Below are positions 26,666 through 37,113 of a stretch of DNA of 64,000 nt, piece by piece. Source of the stretch: Desulfobulbaceae bacterium (lineage in GTDB: Bacteria; Desulfobacterota; Desulfobulbia; Desulfobulbales; SURF-16); contig PKTX01000057.1 of NCBI GenBank assembly GCA_002868945.1, positions 1 through 64,000 on the forward strand, given 5' to 3'. The translations under genes were made by a program, and so were the position numbers. The stretch's first letter is position 1. Each line of letters starts with the position of its first letter. The notes beneath the pieces were generated by a model that saw nothing but the letters and a program-made list of their open reading frames with translations, was not told the DNA's origin and ran no database searches.

Positions 26666-27652
26666 ATGACCACTATCCTGGTCGCTGATATCGGCGGCAC
26701 GAAAATAGATTTTGCCATGCTTGATGCCCGGCGACCCTTTCAGGAGCCGCTGCATGTGGAGCAGCTGGCCAGCAATCGCTTCGCCTCCCTGGCCGAGGCT
26801 CTTGCCGCCTGCCGGGCCCGCCTGCCGGCCACGGTAGAGTATGCCAGCCTGGCAGTTGCCGGACCGGTTGTCGATCAGCAGGTCAGCTTTACCAATCTGC
26901 CCTGGCAGGCCGAAGCCGCGGATCTGGCCCGGCAGGCGGGCCTGGCAGGCGTCGTCCTGGTCAATGACCTTGCCGCCCTGGCCGAGGGGGTGGATCTGCT
27001 CGGGGAGGACGATCTTGCCTCCCTGAAACCGGGCACGGTCCAGGCCGGCGGCAACAGACTGGTGGTGGCGCCCGGCACCGGCCTGGGCGCGGCCCTGGTC
27101 CTTGCCGGTGGCAAGGTGCAGGCCACAGAGGCCGGTCATCTCAGCTTTGCGCCCCGATCCGCCGCCGAGACAGAGCTCCTCACTTTTATGCACAGGGAGC
27201 ATGACCATGTCTCCTTTGAGATGCTCTGTTCCGGCATGGGCATCGGCAACCTCTTCGACTACCTGCAGGGCACGGGGCTGCCCGTACCGCTGGAGGCGGC
27301 GCAGTGGCCCAGGGAGGAACTCGCCCCTCTGTTGGCTCGGCGGGCCCGGGCCGCGACCATCCACTGTCCCCTCAGCAGCTGTACCTATGAGATCTTTTTT
27401 GATATTCTGGCGGAATTCTGCGCCAATCTGACCCTGGTATCCCTGCCGGCCGGCGGTATCTATCTGGGCGGCGGTATGCTTCCCCACCTCCACCGCCTGC
27501 TTGATGCCCGGCGGTTCAGGCGTCGTTTTGAGGCGCGCGGTAAGATGCAGGCTGTGGTGAAGCCGATACCGGTTTTTTTAATCAACCATCCCCACCTTCC
27601 CTTACTGGGCGCCTATCAGGTGGGACGACGGACCTTTCTCGATGAAAGATAA
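26666..27652 (+). CDS. glk: Glucokinase (ROK-unrelated Glk family)
   Basis: This 328-residue enzyme phosphorylates glucose with ATP. It shows the phosphate loop VADIGGTKIDFA, VNDLAAL, APGTGLGAAL, TEAGHLSFAP and a GGIYLGGGM stretch. These are the motifs and length of the bacterial Glk family. There is no sugar transporter nearby. Its last 11 bases overlap the start of the following membrane protein gene. Confidence 0.92.
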   Translation: MTTILVADIGGTKIDFAMLDARRPFQEPLHVEQLASNRFASLAEALAACRARLPATVEYASLAVAGPVVDQQVSFTNLPWQAEAADLARQAGLAGVVLVNDLAALAEGVDLLGEDDLASLKPGTVQAGGNRLVVAPGTGLGAALVLAGGKVQATEAGHLSFAPRSAAETELLTFMHREHDHVSFEMLCSGMGIGNLFDYLQGTGLPVPLEAAQWPREELAPLLARRARAATIHCPLSSCTYEIFFDILAEFCANLTLVSLPAGGIYLGGGMLPHLHRLLDARRFRRRFEARGKMQAVVKPIPVFLINHPHLPLLGAYQVGRRTFLDER

Positions 27653-28355
27653 GCTTGTCCAGAAGATAGTTATTGTTGCCCTGGGCACCTTGGCGGCAGC
27701 CCTCTACTTCTTCCTTGATCTGGATCACTACCTGACCCTGGAGTATGTCAAGGCCTCCCAGGCCCGTTTCCAGGAACTCTATGCCGGGCACGGTACATTG
27801 GTGGTGGCCGGCTATATGGCGATCTACATCGCGGTAACCGCCCTGTCGCTGCCCGGCGCCACCATCATGACCCTGGTGGGCGGTGCCCTGTTCGGCCTGG
27901 CGGCCGGTACGGTGATCATCTCATTTGCCTCGACCATCGGTGCCACCCTGGCCTGTTTTGTCTCCCGTTTTATTTTGCGCGACTGGGTGCAGAGGAGGTT
28001 TGGCCAACGGCTGGCCGCCATTGATCAGGGTGTGGCCAGGGAGGGGGGCTTTTACCTCTTCACCCTCCGTCTGGTGCCGGTCTTTCCCTTTTTTCTTATC
28101 AACCTGGCCATGGGCGTCACCCGCTTGCCCCTCTGGAAGTTTTACTGGATATCGCAACTGGGCATGCTGCCCGGCACCATTGTCTATGTCAATGCCGGCA
28201 AGGAGCTGGGCCGGATCGACTCCCTGGCCGGTATCTTGTCGCCCAGCCTTTTTTTCTCCTTTGTTCTCCTGGGGCTGTTTCCCCTCACCACCAAAAAGAT
28301 CCTGGCGGCCATCAAGAAGAGAAGGGGGCTGACCACCGACAATCCGCAAGGGTGA
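27642..28355 (+). CDS. TVP38/TMEM64-family (DedA-like) membrane protein
   Basis: This 237-residue protein has about six membrane segments. The VTT-type motif appears as SLPGATIMTLVGGALFGLAAG and FVSRFILRDWVQRRFG, with LRLVPVFPFFLINLAMG later. Such proteins are thought to act in lipid or ion transport. It starts inside the end of glk, so the two are co-translated, although no functional link is evident. Confidence 0.9.
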   Translation: MKDKLVQKIVIVALGTLAAALYFFLDLDHYLTLEYVKASQARFQELYAGHGTLVVAGYMAIYIAVTALSLPGATIMTLVGGALFGLAAGTVIISFASTIGATLACFVSRFILRDWVQRRFGQRLAAIDQGVAREGGFYLFTLRLVPVFPFFLINLAMGVTRLPLWKFYWISQLGMLPGTIVYVNAGKELGRIDSLAGILSPSLFFSFVLLGLFPLTTKKILAAIKKRRGLTTDNPQG

Positions 28356-28380
28356 TGCCGGGCCTGGACGCCGCACTCGT

Positions 28381-28800
28381 TTAGCCCACAGCCGTTCCCT
28401 GCAAAAGAGACGACGTGTTGATTTTCTTTTTGATCGTTTCCTGGAGCGGTGTGCCTGCGGTCGCGGCCAGCAGACACCGGACAGCCTGGCCTAGAATCTC
28501 TTCCACGCTGGGCGGGGCCGCGGCCCGGTCCAGGGCGCCTCGCCGGGCCTCGTGCTGCTCATGGGCCTCGGTGATGAGGATTTCCGCCACTGTTTCCAGG
28601 GCCTCGTTATCCTCCAGCAGAAGGGCGGCCCAGAGGAGATGCTCGCTGTCAGGGTTTATCTTGCTGTCGTTATGGTGGAATTGCCGCTGAAGGCGCATGA
28701 CGGCCTTTTTTTTGACGAGACCTATCTGCAGGCGCTGTTTGAGGCGGGCTGGGTCGGGTTCTCTGCCCTGGTGCAGGTCGTGGAGCATTGCCGTGAACAT
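28381..28800 (-). CDS. Helical hypothetical protein
   Basis: This 139-residue protein starts MFTAMLHDLHQG and is mostly helical and charged, with a central LLWAALLLEDNEALETVAEILI. There is no signal, membrane segment or recognised motif. A start at 28788 is also possible; neither has a strong ribosome-binding site. It converges on the TVP38 gene with a 25-bp gap. I do not recognise the family. Confidence 0.6.
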   Translation of the reverse strand: MFTAMLHDLHQGREPDPARLKQRLQIGLVKKKAVMRLQRQFHHNDSKINPDSEHLLWAALLLEDNEALETVAEILITEAHEQHEARRGALDRAAAPPSVEEILGQAVRCLLAATAGTPLQETIKKKINTSSLLQGTAVG

Positions 28801-29290
28801 GGTGGTTGGCTCTTTTGTGCTGGTCTGTTGTCGAAAAAGGCGCCTTGGTCGCCGCGCCCGGAATACCTGTTGTCTTTCAGGGAGTGTCTGGCCGGGAGGT
28901 ATCCGGCTGTGGCAAGGATACCCCGTTGCCTGGTGTCGGTGCAATTGACAAATGCGGGAAGGGATGCTAAAAAAGGCTTTCTGTGCGTATTTATACCCGG
29001 GTGGTTTTACCAGCTTTCTTGCCGAGTACTTGCAACCAGTCGCAACTTTCTGACCTGGTTACCATCGAACCTCAGCTATCATTCCTGGAATGATGCTGGA
29101 GGAGACCGGCCCGCCGGACGATACAGAGATAATGGTGAGGCATCAGGCCGCTCATCGCTCACTCCGAATAGCCGTGGGGGCTCCTCCAGGGCACCATTTT
29201 TTGCCTGATGATGAAATGCTGATTGGAAACATGGTGGTAAGCAGAAAAAATAATAGTCGGAATATCGAATAAATGGTTGCACCCATGCCG

Positions 29291-29352
29291 GAATTCAAAA
29301 GTCGGAACGACTGATTCTTAAGATTTTCTTCTGTTTCCAGACTCCTGAATTC
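29291..29352. repeat. Short GAATTCAGGAGTC-type repeat
   Basis: GAATTCAAAAGTCGGAACGA at the left and CAGACTCCTGAATTC at the right. Related to copies at 25251, 26484 and 49291. Confidence 0.65.
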
Positions 29353-29357
29353 TTATT

Positions 29358-29502
29358 TAGTGTCTGTCCAGAAATAGGTCATTTCGTTCGAGATCAAGGA
29401 CTGCGAGAAAAATAAGCACAGGCATATATACGATATTCCGAGCATTATTTTTTGAGCATGACGCAGAGATCGGGCGAAAGGGCCATTTCTGGACAGGCAC
29501 TA
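29358..29502. repeat. 145-bp MITE-like element, copy A
   Basis: Ends TAGTGTCTGTCCAGAAATAG and (inverted) TAGTGCCTGTCCAGAAATGG form terminal inverted repeats of about 19 bp. It has no transposase frame. It is nearly identical to 43751-43895, with further copies at 44366, 51474 and 60469. It lies 80 bp upstream of prpE. Confidence 0.85.
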
Positions 29503-29540
29503 TTTATCCACAAGTCCTCTTTCCGGACAGACACTCGTTC

Positions 29541-29560
29541 TCTCAACTCGGAAAGTTGAA
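29541..29560 (+). promoter_or_regulatory. Shared leader motif, copy 2 (prpE)
   Basis: TCTCAACTCGGAAAGTTGAA repeats the small hairpin of 25368-25386 and lies 23 bp before the prpE start. The upstream TATCGAGTAG part is absent here. Confidence 0.5.
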
Positions 29561-29583
29561 TCATTAATCAGTGAGGATGTGCC

Positions 29584-31473
29584 ATGCCATATAATGACAT
29601 TTTTGCCCGGAGTATCTCAAATCCGGAAACCTTCTGGGCTGAGGCCGGCAGGGCCATTGACTGGTATCAGGAGCCGGAGGTCATTATAGATGACACAAAT
29701 CCTCCTTTTTATCGCTGGTTTACAGGTGGGAGACTCAACACCTGTTACAATGCCGTTGATCGCCATGTGGCAGACGGGCGGGCCGAACAGGTGGCCATTA
29801 TTCATGACAGTCCGGTTACCGGCACCATCAGCCGCATCACCTATGGCGAACTGCAGGAGCGGGTGGCCCGTTTTGCCGGCGCCCTGCGGGACAAGGGGGT
29901 GGACAAGGGGGACACGGTGATCATCTATATGCCGATGATCCCGGAGGCGGCGGTGGCCATGCTGGCCTGTGCCCGTCTCGGCGCCATCCATTCCGTGGTC
30001 TTTGGGGGCTTTGCCCCCAGTGAGCTGGCCCAGCGCATTGATCACGCCCGGCCCAAACTGCTGGTCACGGCAAGCGGTGCCATTGAGGGCACAAAGACCC
30101 TGGCCTATAAACCCTTGGTGGACAAGGCCCTGGATATTGCCGGGCATGCTGTTGATTCGGTGATCGTCTTTGGCCGTGATTTTGTCGAGGCCGACTTGCG
30201 ACCCGGCCGCGACTATCTCTGGCAGGATCTGGTGGCTGCCGCCCCGCCTGTCGACTGCGTGCCGGTGGAGGCCACCGACCCCCTTTACATCCTCTATACC
30301 TCGGGCACCACCGGCATGCCCAAGGGGGTCATGCGTGATAACGGCGGCCATGCCGTGGCCCTGCACTGGTCCATGAAAAACGTCTATAACGTGGAGCCCG
30401 GCGATGTCTTCTGGTCCGCCTCGGATGTCGGCTGGGTCGTGGGCCACTCCTATATTGTCTACGCGCCGCTTCTGGCCGGCTGTACCACTGTTTTCTATGA
30501 GGGCAAGCCCATCGGCACCCCGGATGCCGGTGCCTTCTGGCGGGTGATTGCAGAGCATGGTGTCAAGACCCTCTTTACGGCGCCCACGGCCTTTCGGGCC
30601 ATAAAAAAAGAGGATCCCCAGGGCGAGCTGTGCCGCACCTATGACCTGAGCTGTTTCGAGGCCCTCTATCTGGCGGGCGAGCGCCTGGATCCCGATACCT
30701 ACCACTGGGCCGTGGATCTGCTGGATGTGCCGGTTATTGATCACTGGTGGCAAACCGAGACGGGCTGGGCCATTGTTGCGAATTGCCGTGGCATTCAGGA
30801 GCTGCCGGTCAAGGCCGGCTCACCCACCAAGCCGGTCCCCGGCTACGATGTGCGCATCGTTGATGAGAGCGGCAAGCTGCTTGGCGCCAATCAGGAGGGC
30901 AATGTGGTGATCAAGCTGCCCCTGCCGCCCGGTACCCTGGCCTCGCTGTGGCGGGATGACGAGAAGTTCGAAAAATCATACATGACCACCTTCCCTGGTT
31001 ACTACGAAACCAGTGACGGCGGATATATTGATGAGGACGGCTATGTCTATATCATGGGCCGCATGGATGATGTCATTAATATTGCCGGCCATCGCCTCTC
31101 CACCGGTGCCATGGAGGAGATCATCGCCACCCATGCCGATGTGGCCGAATGCGCGGTGATCGGTGCGGCTGACCAGCTCAAGGGCCAGCTGCCCGTGGGC
31201 CTGGTGGTCCTCAAGGCGGGCCGGAGCCGGGACAGTGACGAGTTGGCCGCGGAATTGGCCGGTATGGTGCGCGCCAGCATCGGCCCCATTGCCTGTTACC
31301 GCACCACCGTGGTGGTGGATCGCTTGCCCAAGACCAGGTCCGGTAAGATTCTGCGGGCCACCATGCGCGCCATTGCCAATGGCAAGGAGTATCGGATGCC
31401 CTCCACCATTGATGATCCGGTCATCCTTGATGAGGTCACCGATGCCCTCAAGGGGCTTGGTTTTGCAGGCTGA
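29584..31473 (+). CDS. prpE: Propionyl-CoA synthetase
   Basis: This 629-residue AMP-forming ligase activates propionate to propionyl-CoA. Motifs include YTSGTTGMPKGVM, WWQTETGWAI, the YETSDGG loop and the acyl-transfer lysine in KTRSGKILRATMR. Length and motif spelling fit PrpE rather than Acs, and it heads the methylmalonyl-CoA operon. GAGG lies 8 bp before the ATG. During propionate oxidation it competes with CoA transfer; in fermentation it may run as an acyl-CoA recycling step. Confidence 0.9.
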   Translation: MPYNDIFARSISNPETFWAEAGRAIDWYQEPEVIIDDTNPPFYRWFTGGRLNTCYNAVDRHVADGRAEQVAIIHDSPVTGTISRITYGELQERVARFAGALRDKGVDKGDTVIIYMPMIPEAAVAMLACARLGAIHSVVFGGFAPSELAQRIDHARPKLLVTASGAIEGTKTLAYKPLVDKALDIAGHAVDSVIVFGRDFVEADLRPGRDYLWQDLVAAAPPVDCVPVEATDPLYILYTSGTTGMPKGVMRDNGGHAVALHWSMKNVYNVEPGDVFWSASDVGWVVGHSYIVYAPLLAGCTTVFYEGKPIGTPDAGAFWRVIAEHGVKTLFTAPTAFRAIKKEDPQGELCRTYDLSCFEALYLAGERLDPDTYHWAVDLLDVPVIDHWWQTETGWAIVANCRGIQELPVKAGSPTKPVPGYDVRIVDESGKLLGANQEGNVVIKLPLPPGTLASLWRDDEKFEKSYMTTFPGYYETSDGGYIDEDGYVYIMGRMDDVINIAGHRLSTGAMEEIIATHADVAECAVIGAADQLKGQLPVGLVVLKAGRSRDSDELAAELAGMVRASIGPIACYRTTVVVDRLPKTRSGKILRATMRAIANGKEYRMPSTIDDPVILDEVTDALKGLGFAG

Positions 31474-31506
31474 ACCGCACCGTGCAGCCCCTTTCAGGAG
31501 GCCGTG

Positions 31507-32667
31507 ATGAAAATTCATGAGTACCAGGCCAAGGAGCTTTTTGCCAGGGCCGATATTGCCGTGCCCCGGGGCCGCCTGGCAACCACACGTGCGGAGGCGA
31601 TGCAGGCCGTTACCGACCTGGGTGGCTATCCGGTGGTGATCAAGGCCCAGATCCATGCCGGCGGCCGCGGCAAGGGCGGTGGGGTCAGGCTGGCCCACAA
31701 CCATGCCGAGGCAGAGGCGGCCTGTCGTGACATCCTCGGCATGCAGCTTGTCACGCCGCAGACCGGTGCCGCGGGCAAGCGGGTGGAGAAAATCCTGGTG
31801 GAAGAGGGCCTGACCATCAGCCGGGAGCTCTATCTGGCCATGCTGCCTGATCGGGACACGGCCACCATCATGATCATGGCCAGCACCCAGGGGGGCATGG
31901 ACATTGAAGAGGTGGCTGCGCACAGCCCGGAAAAGATCATGCGGGTGGCAGTTAACCCCCTCCTTGGCCTGCAGCCCTATCAGGTCCGCCGCCTTGTCTA
32001 CGGCCTCGGCTTCACCGGTGCGGCGGCCGCATCCTTCAGCTCCCAGATCTACAAGCTCTATGCCCTCATGGTGGCTCGCGATTGCTCCCTGCTGGAGATC
32101 AACCCCCTGGTGGTCACCAGCGCCGACCAGGTGGTGGCCCTGGATGCCAAACTGGACGTGGACGGCAACAGCCTCTACCGGCATGCCGATATTGCCCTTA
32201 TGCGTGATGAGACGGAGGAGGATCCCCTGGAGGTGGAGGCCTCCCGGCATAATCTCAACTATATCAACCTGGACGGTACCATCGGTAACATGGTCAACGG
32301 TGCCGGACTGGCCATGGCCACCATGGATATCATCAAGCAGGCCGGCGCCGAGCCTGCCAATTTTCTTGATGTGGGCGGCGGCGCCTCGGCCGACATGGTG
32401 GAGCAGGGCTTTCGCCTCATTCTCAGCGATGAGCGGGTCATGGGCATTTTGATCAATATCTTCGGCGGTATTCTGCGCTGCGATGTGCTGGCCGAGGGCG
32501 TTGTGCAGGCAGCCCGGGCCGTGGATATCAAGGTACCGGTGGTGATTCGCATGGAGGGCACCAATGTTGAGCAGGGCCGCGCCATTCTGGCTGACTCCGG
32601 CCTTAATCTGATCACCGCCACTGATCTGGCTGATGCGGCGGCCAAGGTGGCCGCCATTGCAGGGTAA
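31507..32667 (+). CDS. sucC: Succinyl-CoA synthetase beta subunit
   Basis: This 386-residue subunit has an ATP-grasp N-terminus ([33 protein letters not shown]) and the C-terminal [15 protein letters not shown] ligase part. With SucD it converts succinyl-CoA and ADP to succinate and ATP. It lies 33 bp after prpE. The ATG at 31507 directly follows a GTG and has AGGAGG upstream. Confidence 0.95.
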   Translation: MKIHEYQAKELFARADIAVPRGRLATTRAEAMQAVTDLGGYPVVIKAQIHAGGRGKGGGVRLAHNHAEAEAACRDILGMQLVTPQTGAAGKRVEKILVEEGLTISRELYLAMLPDRDTATIMIMASTQGGMDIEEVAAHSPEKIMRVAVNPLLGLQPYQVRRLVYGLGFTGAAAASFSSQIYKLYALMVARDCSLLEINPLVVTSADQVVALDAKLDVDGNSLYRHADIALMRDETEEDPLEVEASRHNLNYINLDGTIGNMVNGAGLAMATMDIIKQAGAEPANFLDVGGGASADMVEQGFRLILSDERVMGILINIFGGILRCDVLAEGVVQAARAVDIKVPVVIRMEGTNVEQGRAILADSGLNLITATDLADAAAKVAAIAG

Positions 32668-32672
32668 AGGAT

Positions 32673-33554
32673 ATGGCTATTTTTGTTGACGGGACAACCC
32701 GTCTGCTTGTCCAGGGCATCACCGGGCGCGAGGGACTCTTTCACACCAGAGAGTGCCGTGCCTACGGCACCAGGGTGGTTGCCGGTGTTACGCCGGGCAA
32801 GGGTGGGCGGCAGGTGGATGGTGTGCCGGTCTTTGACACCGTGCTGGAGGCGGTGCGCACAACCGGGGCCAATACCTCGCTGATCTTTGTGCCGCCAGCC
32901 TTTGCCGCTGACGCTGTTATGGAGGCGGCCGACAGCGGCATCTCTCTGGTGGTCTGTATCACCGAGGGCATTCCCGTGCTTGATATGCTGCGGGTCAAGA
33001 ATTTTCTGGCCCTGAAGGAGTGCCGTCTCATCGGCCCCAATTGCCCGGGCATTATCAGTGCCGGTGTGGCCAAGGTGGGTATCATGCCTGCCGCCATCCA
33101 TAGGGCGGGGGGCCCCATTGGCGTGGTCTCACGCTCCGGCACCCTGACCTATGAGGTGGTGGATCAGCTCAGCCGCCACGGCCTGGGACAGACCACCTGC
33201 CTCGGTATCGGCGGTGACCCGGTTGTCGGCACCTCTTTTGTCGATGCCCTGGCCGCCTTTGCCGCGGACGATCAGACCCGTGGGTTGGTGCTGGTGGGGG
33301 AAATAGGCGGCTCGGCTGAGGAAGAGGCGGCTCGTTTTATTGCGGCGGAAGTGGATAAGCCGGTGGTGGGCTTTGTGGCCGGACTGACGGCGCCGCCCGG
33401 CCGGCGCATGGGGCATGCCGGCGCTATTATCAGCGGCTCAACCGGCACGGCTGCCGCCAAGATCGCCGCCATGGAGGCGGCCGGCATTCATGTCTGTAAA
33501 GATCTGGGGACACTGGGCCGGTTCTGTGCCACGGTGTTTAAGGATATCCTATGA
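32673..33554 (+). CDS. sucD: Succinyl-CoA synthetase alpha subunit
   Basis: This 293-residue subunit binds CoA through its Rossmann domain ([26 protein letters not shown]). The phospho-histidine is in [10 protein letters not shown]. It starts 5 bp after sucC and overlaps the B12-binding subunit gene by 4 bp (ATGA). The tight link to the mutase subunit ties ATP formation to methylmalonyl-CoA turnover. Confidence 0.95.
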   Translation: MAIFVDGTTRLLVQGITGREGLFHTRECRAYGTRVVAGVTPGKGGRQVDGVPVFDTVLEAVRTTGANTSLIFVPPAFAADAVMEAADSGISLVVCITEGIPVLDMLRVKNFLALKECRLIGPNCPGIISAGVAKVGIMPAAIHRAGGPIGVVSRSGTLTYEVVDQLSRHGLGQTTCLGIGGDPVVGTSFVDALAAFAADDQTRGLVLVGEIGGSAEEEAARFIAAEVDKPVVGFVAGLTAPPGRRMGHAGAIISGSTGTAAAKIAAMEAAGIHVCKDLGTLGRFCATVFKDIL

Positions 33555-33955
33555 GGAAAATGTATCGTGTGTTAATCGGCAAACCCGGTCTTGACGGCCA
33601 TGATCGGGGGGCCAAGGTCATTGCCCGGGCCCTGCGTGACCACGGCTTTGAGGTGATCTATACCGGTATCCGCCGTCTGCCGGCCGAGATTGCCGCTGCG
33701 GCCGTGCAGGAGGATGTGGATGTCGTTGGCCTTTCCTCTCTCTCCGGTGCCCATCTGCGCCTCTTTCCCGCCGTGGTGGAGGAACTGGCCCGGCTCGGTG
33801 CCGAGGATATTGCCGTGATTGGCGGTGGTGTTGTCCCTGCCGAGGATATTGCCGCCCTGCAGGAGGCCGGTATCAGTCGAATCCTGACACCGGGCGCCAG
33901 CTTGCAAGAGGTGATCCATGCCTTTGAGACGGCCTGTGAGGAAAGGGAGGGATAA
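33551..33955 (+). CDS. Methylmalonyl-CoA mutase small subunit (B12-binding)
   Basis: This 134-residue protein is a stand-alone cobalamin-binding domain: [16 protein letters not shown] contains the DxHxxG lower-ligand histidine, [11 protein letters not shown] the Ser loop, and VIGGGVVP the GG loop. It would pair with the 548-residue catalytic subunit encoded at 35172, with the MeaB gene between them. ATG at 33560 is an alternative start. Confidence 0.93.
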   Translation: MRKMYRVLIGKPGLDGHDRGAKVIARALRDHGFEVIYTGIRRLPAEIAAAAVQEDVDVVGLSSLSGAHLRLFPAVVEELARLGAEDIAVIGGGVVPAEDIAALQEAGISRILTPGASLQEVIHAFETACEEREG

Positions 33956-34084
33956 GAAGTGAGTATTCAGAATTCAGGATACAGGATGCAGGATGCAGAA
34001 GATGCATGGAAGGCGCCGCAAAGATCGCTTTTCCTTACTTCTCACTTCTGGATCCTGCATACCCACTTCTGAACCCTGAGGATT
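33956..34084. repeat. Intergenic inverted/direct repeats between mutase subunit and meaB
   Basis: The 129-bp gap holds ATTCAGAATTCAGGATACAG with GGATGCA repeats, and an inverted match TCTGGATCCTGCATACC further on. It resembles the ATTCAGG-type intergenic repeats elsewhere in the window. No gene is visible. Confidence 0.5.
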
Positions 34085-35020
34085 ATGACGGAAATCGGCA
34101 AGATTATCACAGGGGTGGCGCAGGGCGAGGCGCGGGCCATTGGTCGGGCCATCTCCATGGTTGAAAACCATGCCGCCTCGGCCCCGGCCCTGGTGGAGGC
34201 CTTGGATGGGCAGCGGATTGCCGCCTGTCTGGTGCTGGGCATCACCGGGCCGCCCGGTGCCGGTAAGTCAACGCTCACGGCGCGGCTCATCCAGGAGTAT
34301 CGGCGGCGTGGCCGGCGCATCGGCATTGTGGCCGTGGATCCGTCGTCGCCCCTTTCCGGCGGGGCCCTGCTGGGCGATCGGGTGCGGATGATGACCCATA
34401 CCCTGGACCCGGACGTGGTGATCCGCTCCATGGCCAGCCGCGGTCGCCTCGGCGGTGTCTGCGGTGCGGCCGGCGCAGCGGTGCGGATCATGGCCCACAG
34501 CGGTTGTACGGTGGTGTTGATCGAGACGGTGGGGGTGGGCCAATCGGAAATGGATGTGGTGGGCATTGCGGACCTGACGGCCATGGTTCTGGCCCCCGGC
34601 CTCGGTGATGATATTCAGGCCATGAAGGCCGGTCTCCTTGAGGTGGCGGATCTGCTGGTTGTTAATAAGGCGGATCTGCGTGGCGCTGATCGTCTCATTC
34701 TTGACATGGAGAGTGTGGCACTGCAGCGTCAAGACAAACAGGGCAGGGCTGTGCCGGTCTGTGCCACTGTTGCCGATCAGGGCCAAGGCGTAGCCGCCCT
34801 GGTTGATCACTTCCACCGGCTGCACCGGGAAATCGAGGCTTCGGGCGCCAAGGAGAGGCACCGCCGCCGGGCCAGGCGCGCCGAGGTTGCCGATTGGGCC
34901 ATGGAACTGCTGCGCCCCCGTATTATTGAGGCGGTTGCGGCCAGGTCCACGCTGGATGGAGATGCCCTGGTGCTGGCCCGGCAGATCCTCACGGAAATGG
35001 GATTGGCACCCAGGAAATGA
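34085..35020 (+). CDS. meaB: Methylmalonyl-CoA mutase chaperone GTPase MeaB
   Basis: This 311-residue G3E-family GTPase shows Walker [10 protein letters not shown], switch motifs [16 protein letters not shown] and ETVGVGQSE, and the base motif NKADL. It loads and protects the cobalamin in the mutase. It lies between the genes for the small and large subunits. Confidence 0.95.
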   Translation: MTEIGKIITGVAQGEARAIGRAISMVENHAASAPALVEALDGQRIAACLVLGITGPPGAGKSTLTARLIQEYRRRGRRIGIVAVDPSSPLSGGALLGDRVRMMTHTLDPDVVIRSMASRGRLGGVCGAAGAAVRIMAHSGCTVVLIETVGVGQSEMDVVGIADLTAMVLAPGLGDDIQAMKAGLLEVADLLVVNKADLRGADRLILDMESVALQRQDKQGRAVPVCATVADQGQGVAALVDHFHRLHREIEASGAKERHRRRARRAEVADWAMELLRPRIIEAVAARSTLDGDALVLARQILTEMGLAPRK

Positions 35021-35171
35021 TGGCATTGCCAAAAGAATCGTCCATCGCTTCATTGCCGCAGAGCTGACGATCTTTGTCGAGCCGTCCAGGAGATGGTCTT
35101 TTTACAAGGCCATTAACAAAGAGAGGAAGGTCTATCTTTGCCCTTCCTTGCCACACAAACGGCTGAAGATT

Positions 35172-36818
35172 ATGACAGACCACCCATCCCATCGCGCCTG
35201 GCAGGAGAATGAACTGGCCACCTCCCTGGCCCGTTTCCCGGAACGCTATGACGCCTTTTACCACCATGGCGGCGTCGAGATTCCCAGGCTGGCGCTACCG
35301 GCATCCATTGATCAGCACTATGAGGAGCGTCTCGGCTTTCCGGGGCGCTACCCCTTTACCCGCGGCGTGCAGCCCACCATGTATCGCGGTCGACTGTGGA
35401 CCATGCGGCAGTATGCCGGTTTTTCCACGGCGACCGAGTCCAATAAACGCTACCGCTATCTGCTGGAGCATGGCACCACCGGCCTCTCCGTTGCCTTTGA
35501 TCTGCCCACCCAGATCGGCTACGATTCCGACCATGCCATGGCCATGGGCGAGGTGGGCAAGGTGGGAGTGGCCATCGATTCCCTGGCCGATATGGAGCTG
35601 CTCTTTGACGCCATTCCCCTGGACAAGGTCTCCACCTCCATGACCATCAATGCGCCGGCCATGGTGTTGATGGCCATGTATGTGGTTGTCGCGGAAAAGC
35701 AGGGCGTCTCGGCCGATCAGCTGCGGGGCACCATCCAGAACGATATTCTCAAAGAATATGTGGCGCGCGGCACCTATATCTTCCCGCCCAAGCCCAGCCT
35801 GCGCCTGATCACCGATATCTTTCGCTGGTGCGGTACCAGAACACCCAACTTCAACACGATCTCCATCTCCGGCTACCATATCAGGGAGGCGGGCTCCACC
35901 GCCGCCCAGGAGGTGGCCTTTACCCTTGCCAACGGCATTACCTATGTCAAGGCGGCGCTGGCGGCCGGCCTGGAACTCGATCACTTTGGCCGCCGTCTCG
36001 CCTTTTTCTTTAATGCCTCCTCGGATCTGCTGGAGGAGGTGGCCAAGTTTCGGGCTGCCCGTCGCCTCTGGGCCGGCATCATGAAGGAGCTGGGGGCCGC
36101 CAAGCCGGCGAGCTGCATGCTGCGCTTTCATGCCCAGACGGCCGGCAATACCCTCACTGCCCAGCAGATCGACAATAATATCGTCCGCGTTACCCTGCAG
36201 GCCCTGGCGGCGGTGTTGGGCGGCACCCAGTCGCTGCATACCAACTCGCGCGACGAGGCCCTCAGCCTGCCCACCGAGGAGTCGGTGCGCATCGCCCTGC
36301 GCACCCAGCAGATCATTGCCCATGAATCCGGTGTGGCCAGTACGGTGGATCCCCTGGCCGGCTCTTATTTTGTTGAACAGCTCACCGACCGCCTTGAGGC
36401 AGAGGCCAGGGAGCTGATGGCCAGGATCGAGGCGACCGGCGGCGTGGTGGCCGCCATTGAAGATGGTTTTATCCAGCGCCAGATCGAGCATGCCGCCTAT
36501 ACCTATCAAAAAGAGATCGAGTCCGGCGAGCGCATTATTGTCGGGCTTAATAAATTCCAGGTGGATGAGGAGGTGCGGCCGCCGTTGCTCAAGGTCGCAC
36601 CCGGCGTGGAGGCCGATCAGGTGGCCCGGCTGCAGCGGCTTAAGGCGGAGCGCGACAACAAGCAGGTGGAAAGATGCCTGGCTGCCCTGCAGTCTGCCGC
36701 AGCCGGCCAGGACGAGCTCATGGAACCGGTGCTTGCCTGCGTGCGGGCCTATGCCAGCCTGGGTGAGATCTGTGATGTGTTGCGCCAGGTCTTTGGCGAG
36801 TATCGCGATCGCCAGTAG
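35172..36818 (+). CDS. Methylmalonyl-CoA mutase large (catalytic) subunit
   Basis: This 548-residue TIM-barrel subunit interconverts succinyl-CoA and methylmalonyl-CoA. It shows [46 protein letters not shown] and the [16 protein letters not shown] stretch. It lacks the C-terminal B12 domain, which is encoded separately at 33551. The ATG at 35172 is where the family begins; the open frame upstream is not protein-like. A 151-bp gap separates it from meaB. Confidence 0.95.
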   Translation: MTDHPSHRAWQENELATSLARFPERYDAFYHHGGVEIPRLALPASIDQHYEERLGFPGRYPFTRGVQPTMYRGRLWTMRQYAGFSTATESNKRYRYLLEHGTTGLSVAFDLPTQIGYDSDHAMAMGEVGKVGVAIDSLADMELLFDAIPLDKVSTSMTINAPAMVLMAMYVVVAEKQGVSADQLRGTIQNDILKEYVARGTYIFPPKPSLRLITDIFRWCGTRTPNFNTISISGYHIREAGSTAAQEVAFTLANGITYVKAALAAGLELDHFGRRLAFFFNASSDLLEEVAKFRAARRLWAGIMKELGAAKPASCMLRFHAQTAGNTLTAQQIDNNIVRVTLQALAAVLGGTQSLHTNSRDEALSLPTEESVRIALRTQQIIAHESGVASTVDPLAGSYFVEQLTDRLEAEARELMARIEATGGVVAAIEDGFIQRQIEHAAYTYQKEIESGERIIVGLNKFQVDEEVRPPLLKVAPGVEADQVARLQRLKAERDNKQVERCLAALQSAAAGQDELMEPVLACVRAYASLGEICDVLRQVFGEYRDRQ

Positions 36819-36892
36819 AAAAGGTGTAGGGCAGCGGCTTGTTGCAATGGTAAGGTGGTGGGGACAGAGCCGGGTGACATAAAAAGAGTGCT

Positions 36893-37037
36893 CAACATTC
36901 TTGCTTGGTAATGTGCTGAAATTCCGTTTTTTGCACTGTTTTTGTTTGGTTTAGCGATGGAGAGGATGAGGAGAGGTGTGAGGCGTCAGGGGAAGCAAAA
37001 AATCCACTGAGCGAATGCTTTTTTTGCTCCTCACTCT
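36893..37037 (+). repeat. Structured hairpin repeat, copy 2
   Basis: Related to 26216-26359. The outer stem GTGAGG (36979-36984) pairs with CCTCAC (37029-37034) where copy 1 has GAGAGG with CCTCTC, so one pair changes on both sides. It occupies the gap between the mutase and epimerase genes. Confidence 0.6.
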
Positions 37038-37053
37038 TCACCGGCAAAACAAA

Positions 37054-37090
37054 TAATATCGAATATTTGCTTAAACTTAGAAGGTTGCAA
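37054..37090 (+). promoter_or_regulatory. Shared leader motif, copy 3 (epimerase)
   Basis: AATATCGAATATTTGCTTAA followed by ACTTAGAAGGTTGCAA matches the motif at 25351 and 44791. It ends about 23 bp before the epimerase start. Confidence 0.5.
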
Positions 37091-37113
37091 ATAGTATAAG
37101 GAAGGGAACCAGG

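Larger units (their letters stand above)
28801..29583. other. Long non-coding gap upstream of prpE
   Basis: This 783-bp gap has no credible gene. Its right half is made of repeats: the 65-bp repeat at 29291, the inverted-repeat element at 29358-29502, a lone element end at about 29519-29537 (TTTCCGGACAGACACTCG), and the leader motif just before prpE. A TTGACA at 28945 with TAAAAA 17 bp later is a possible rightward promoter. The left half shows nothing else. Confidence 0.5.

Noticed and set aside
28945-28974. TTGACA-N17-TAAAAA as a firm promoter
   Set aside because: The -10 box is poor and no gene lies downstream within 600 bp; kept only as a remark.
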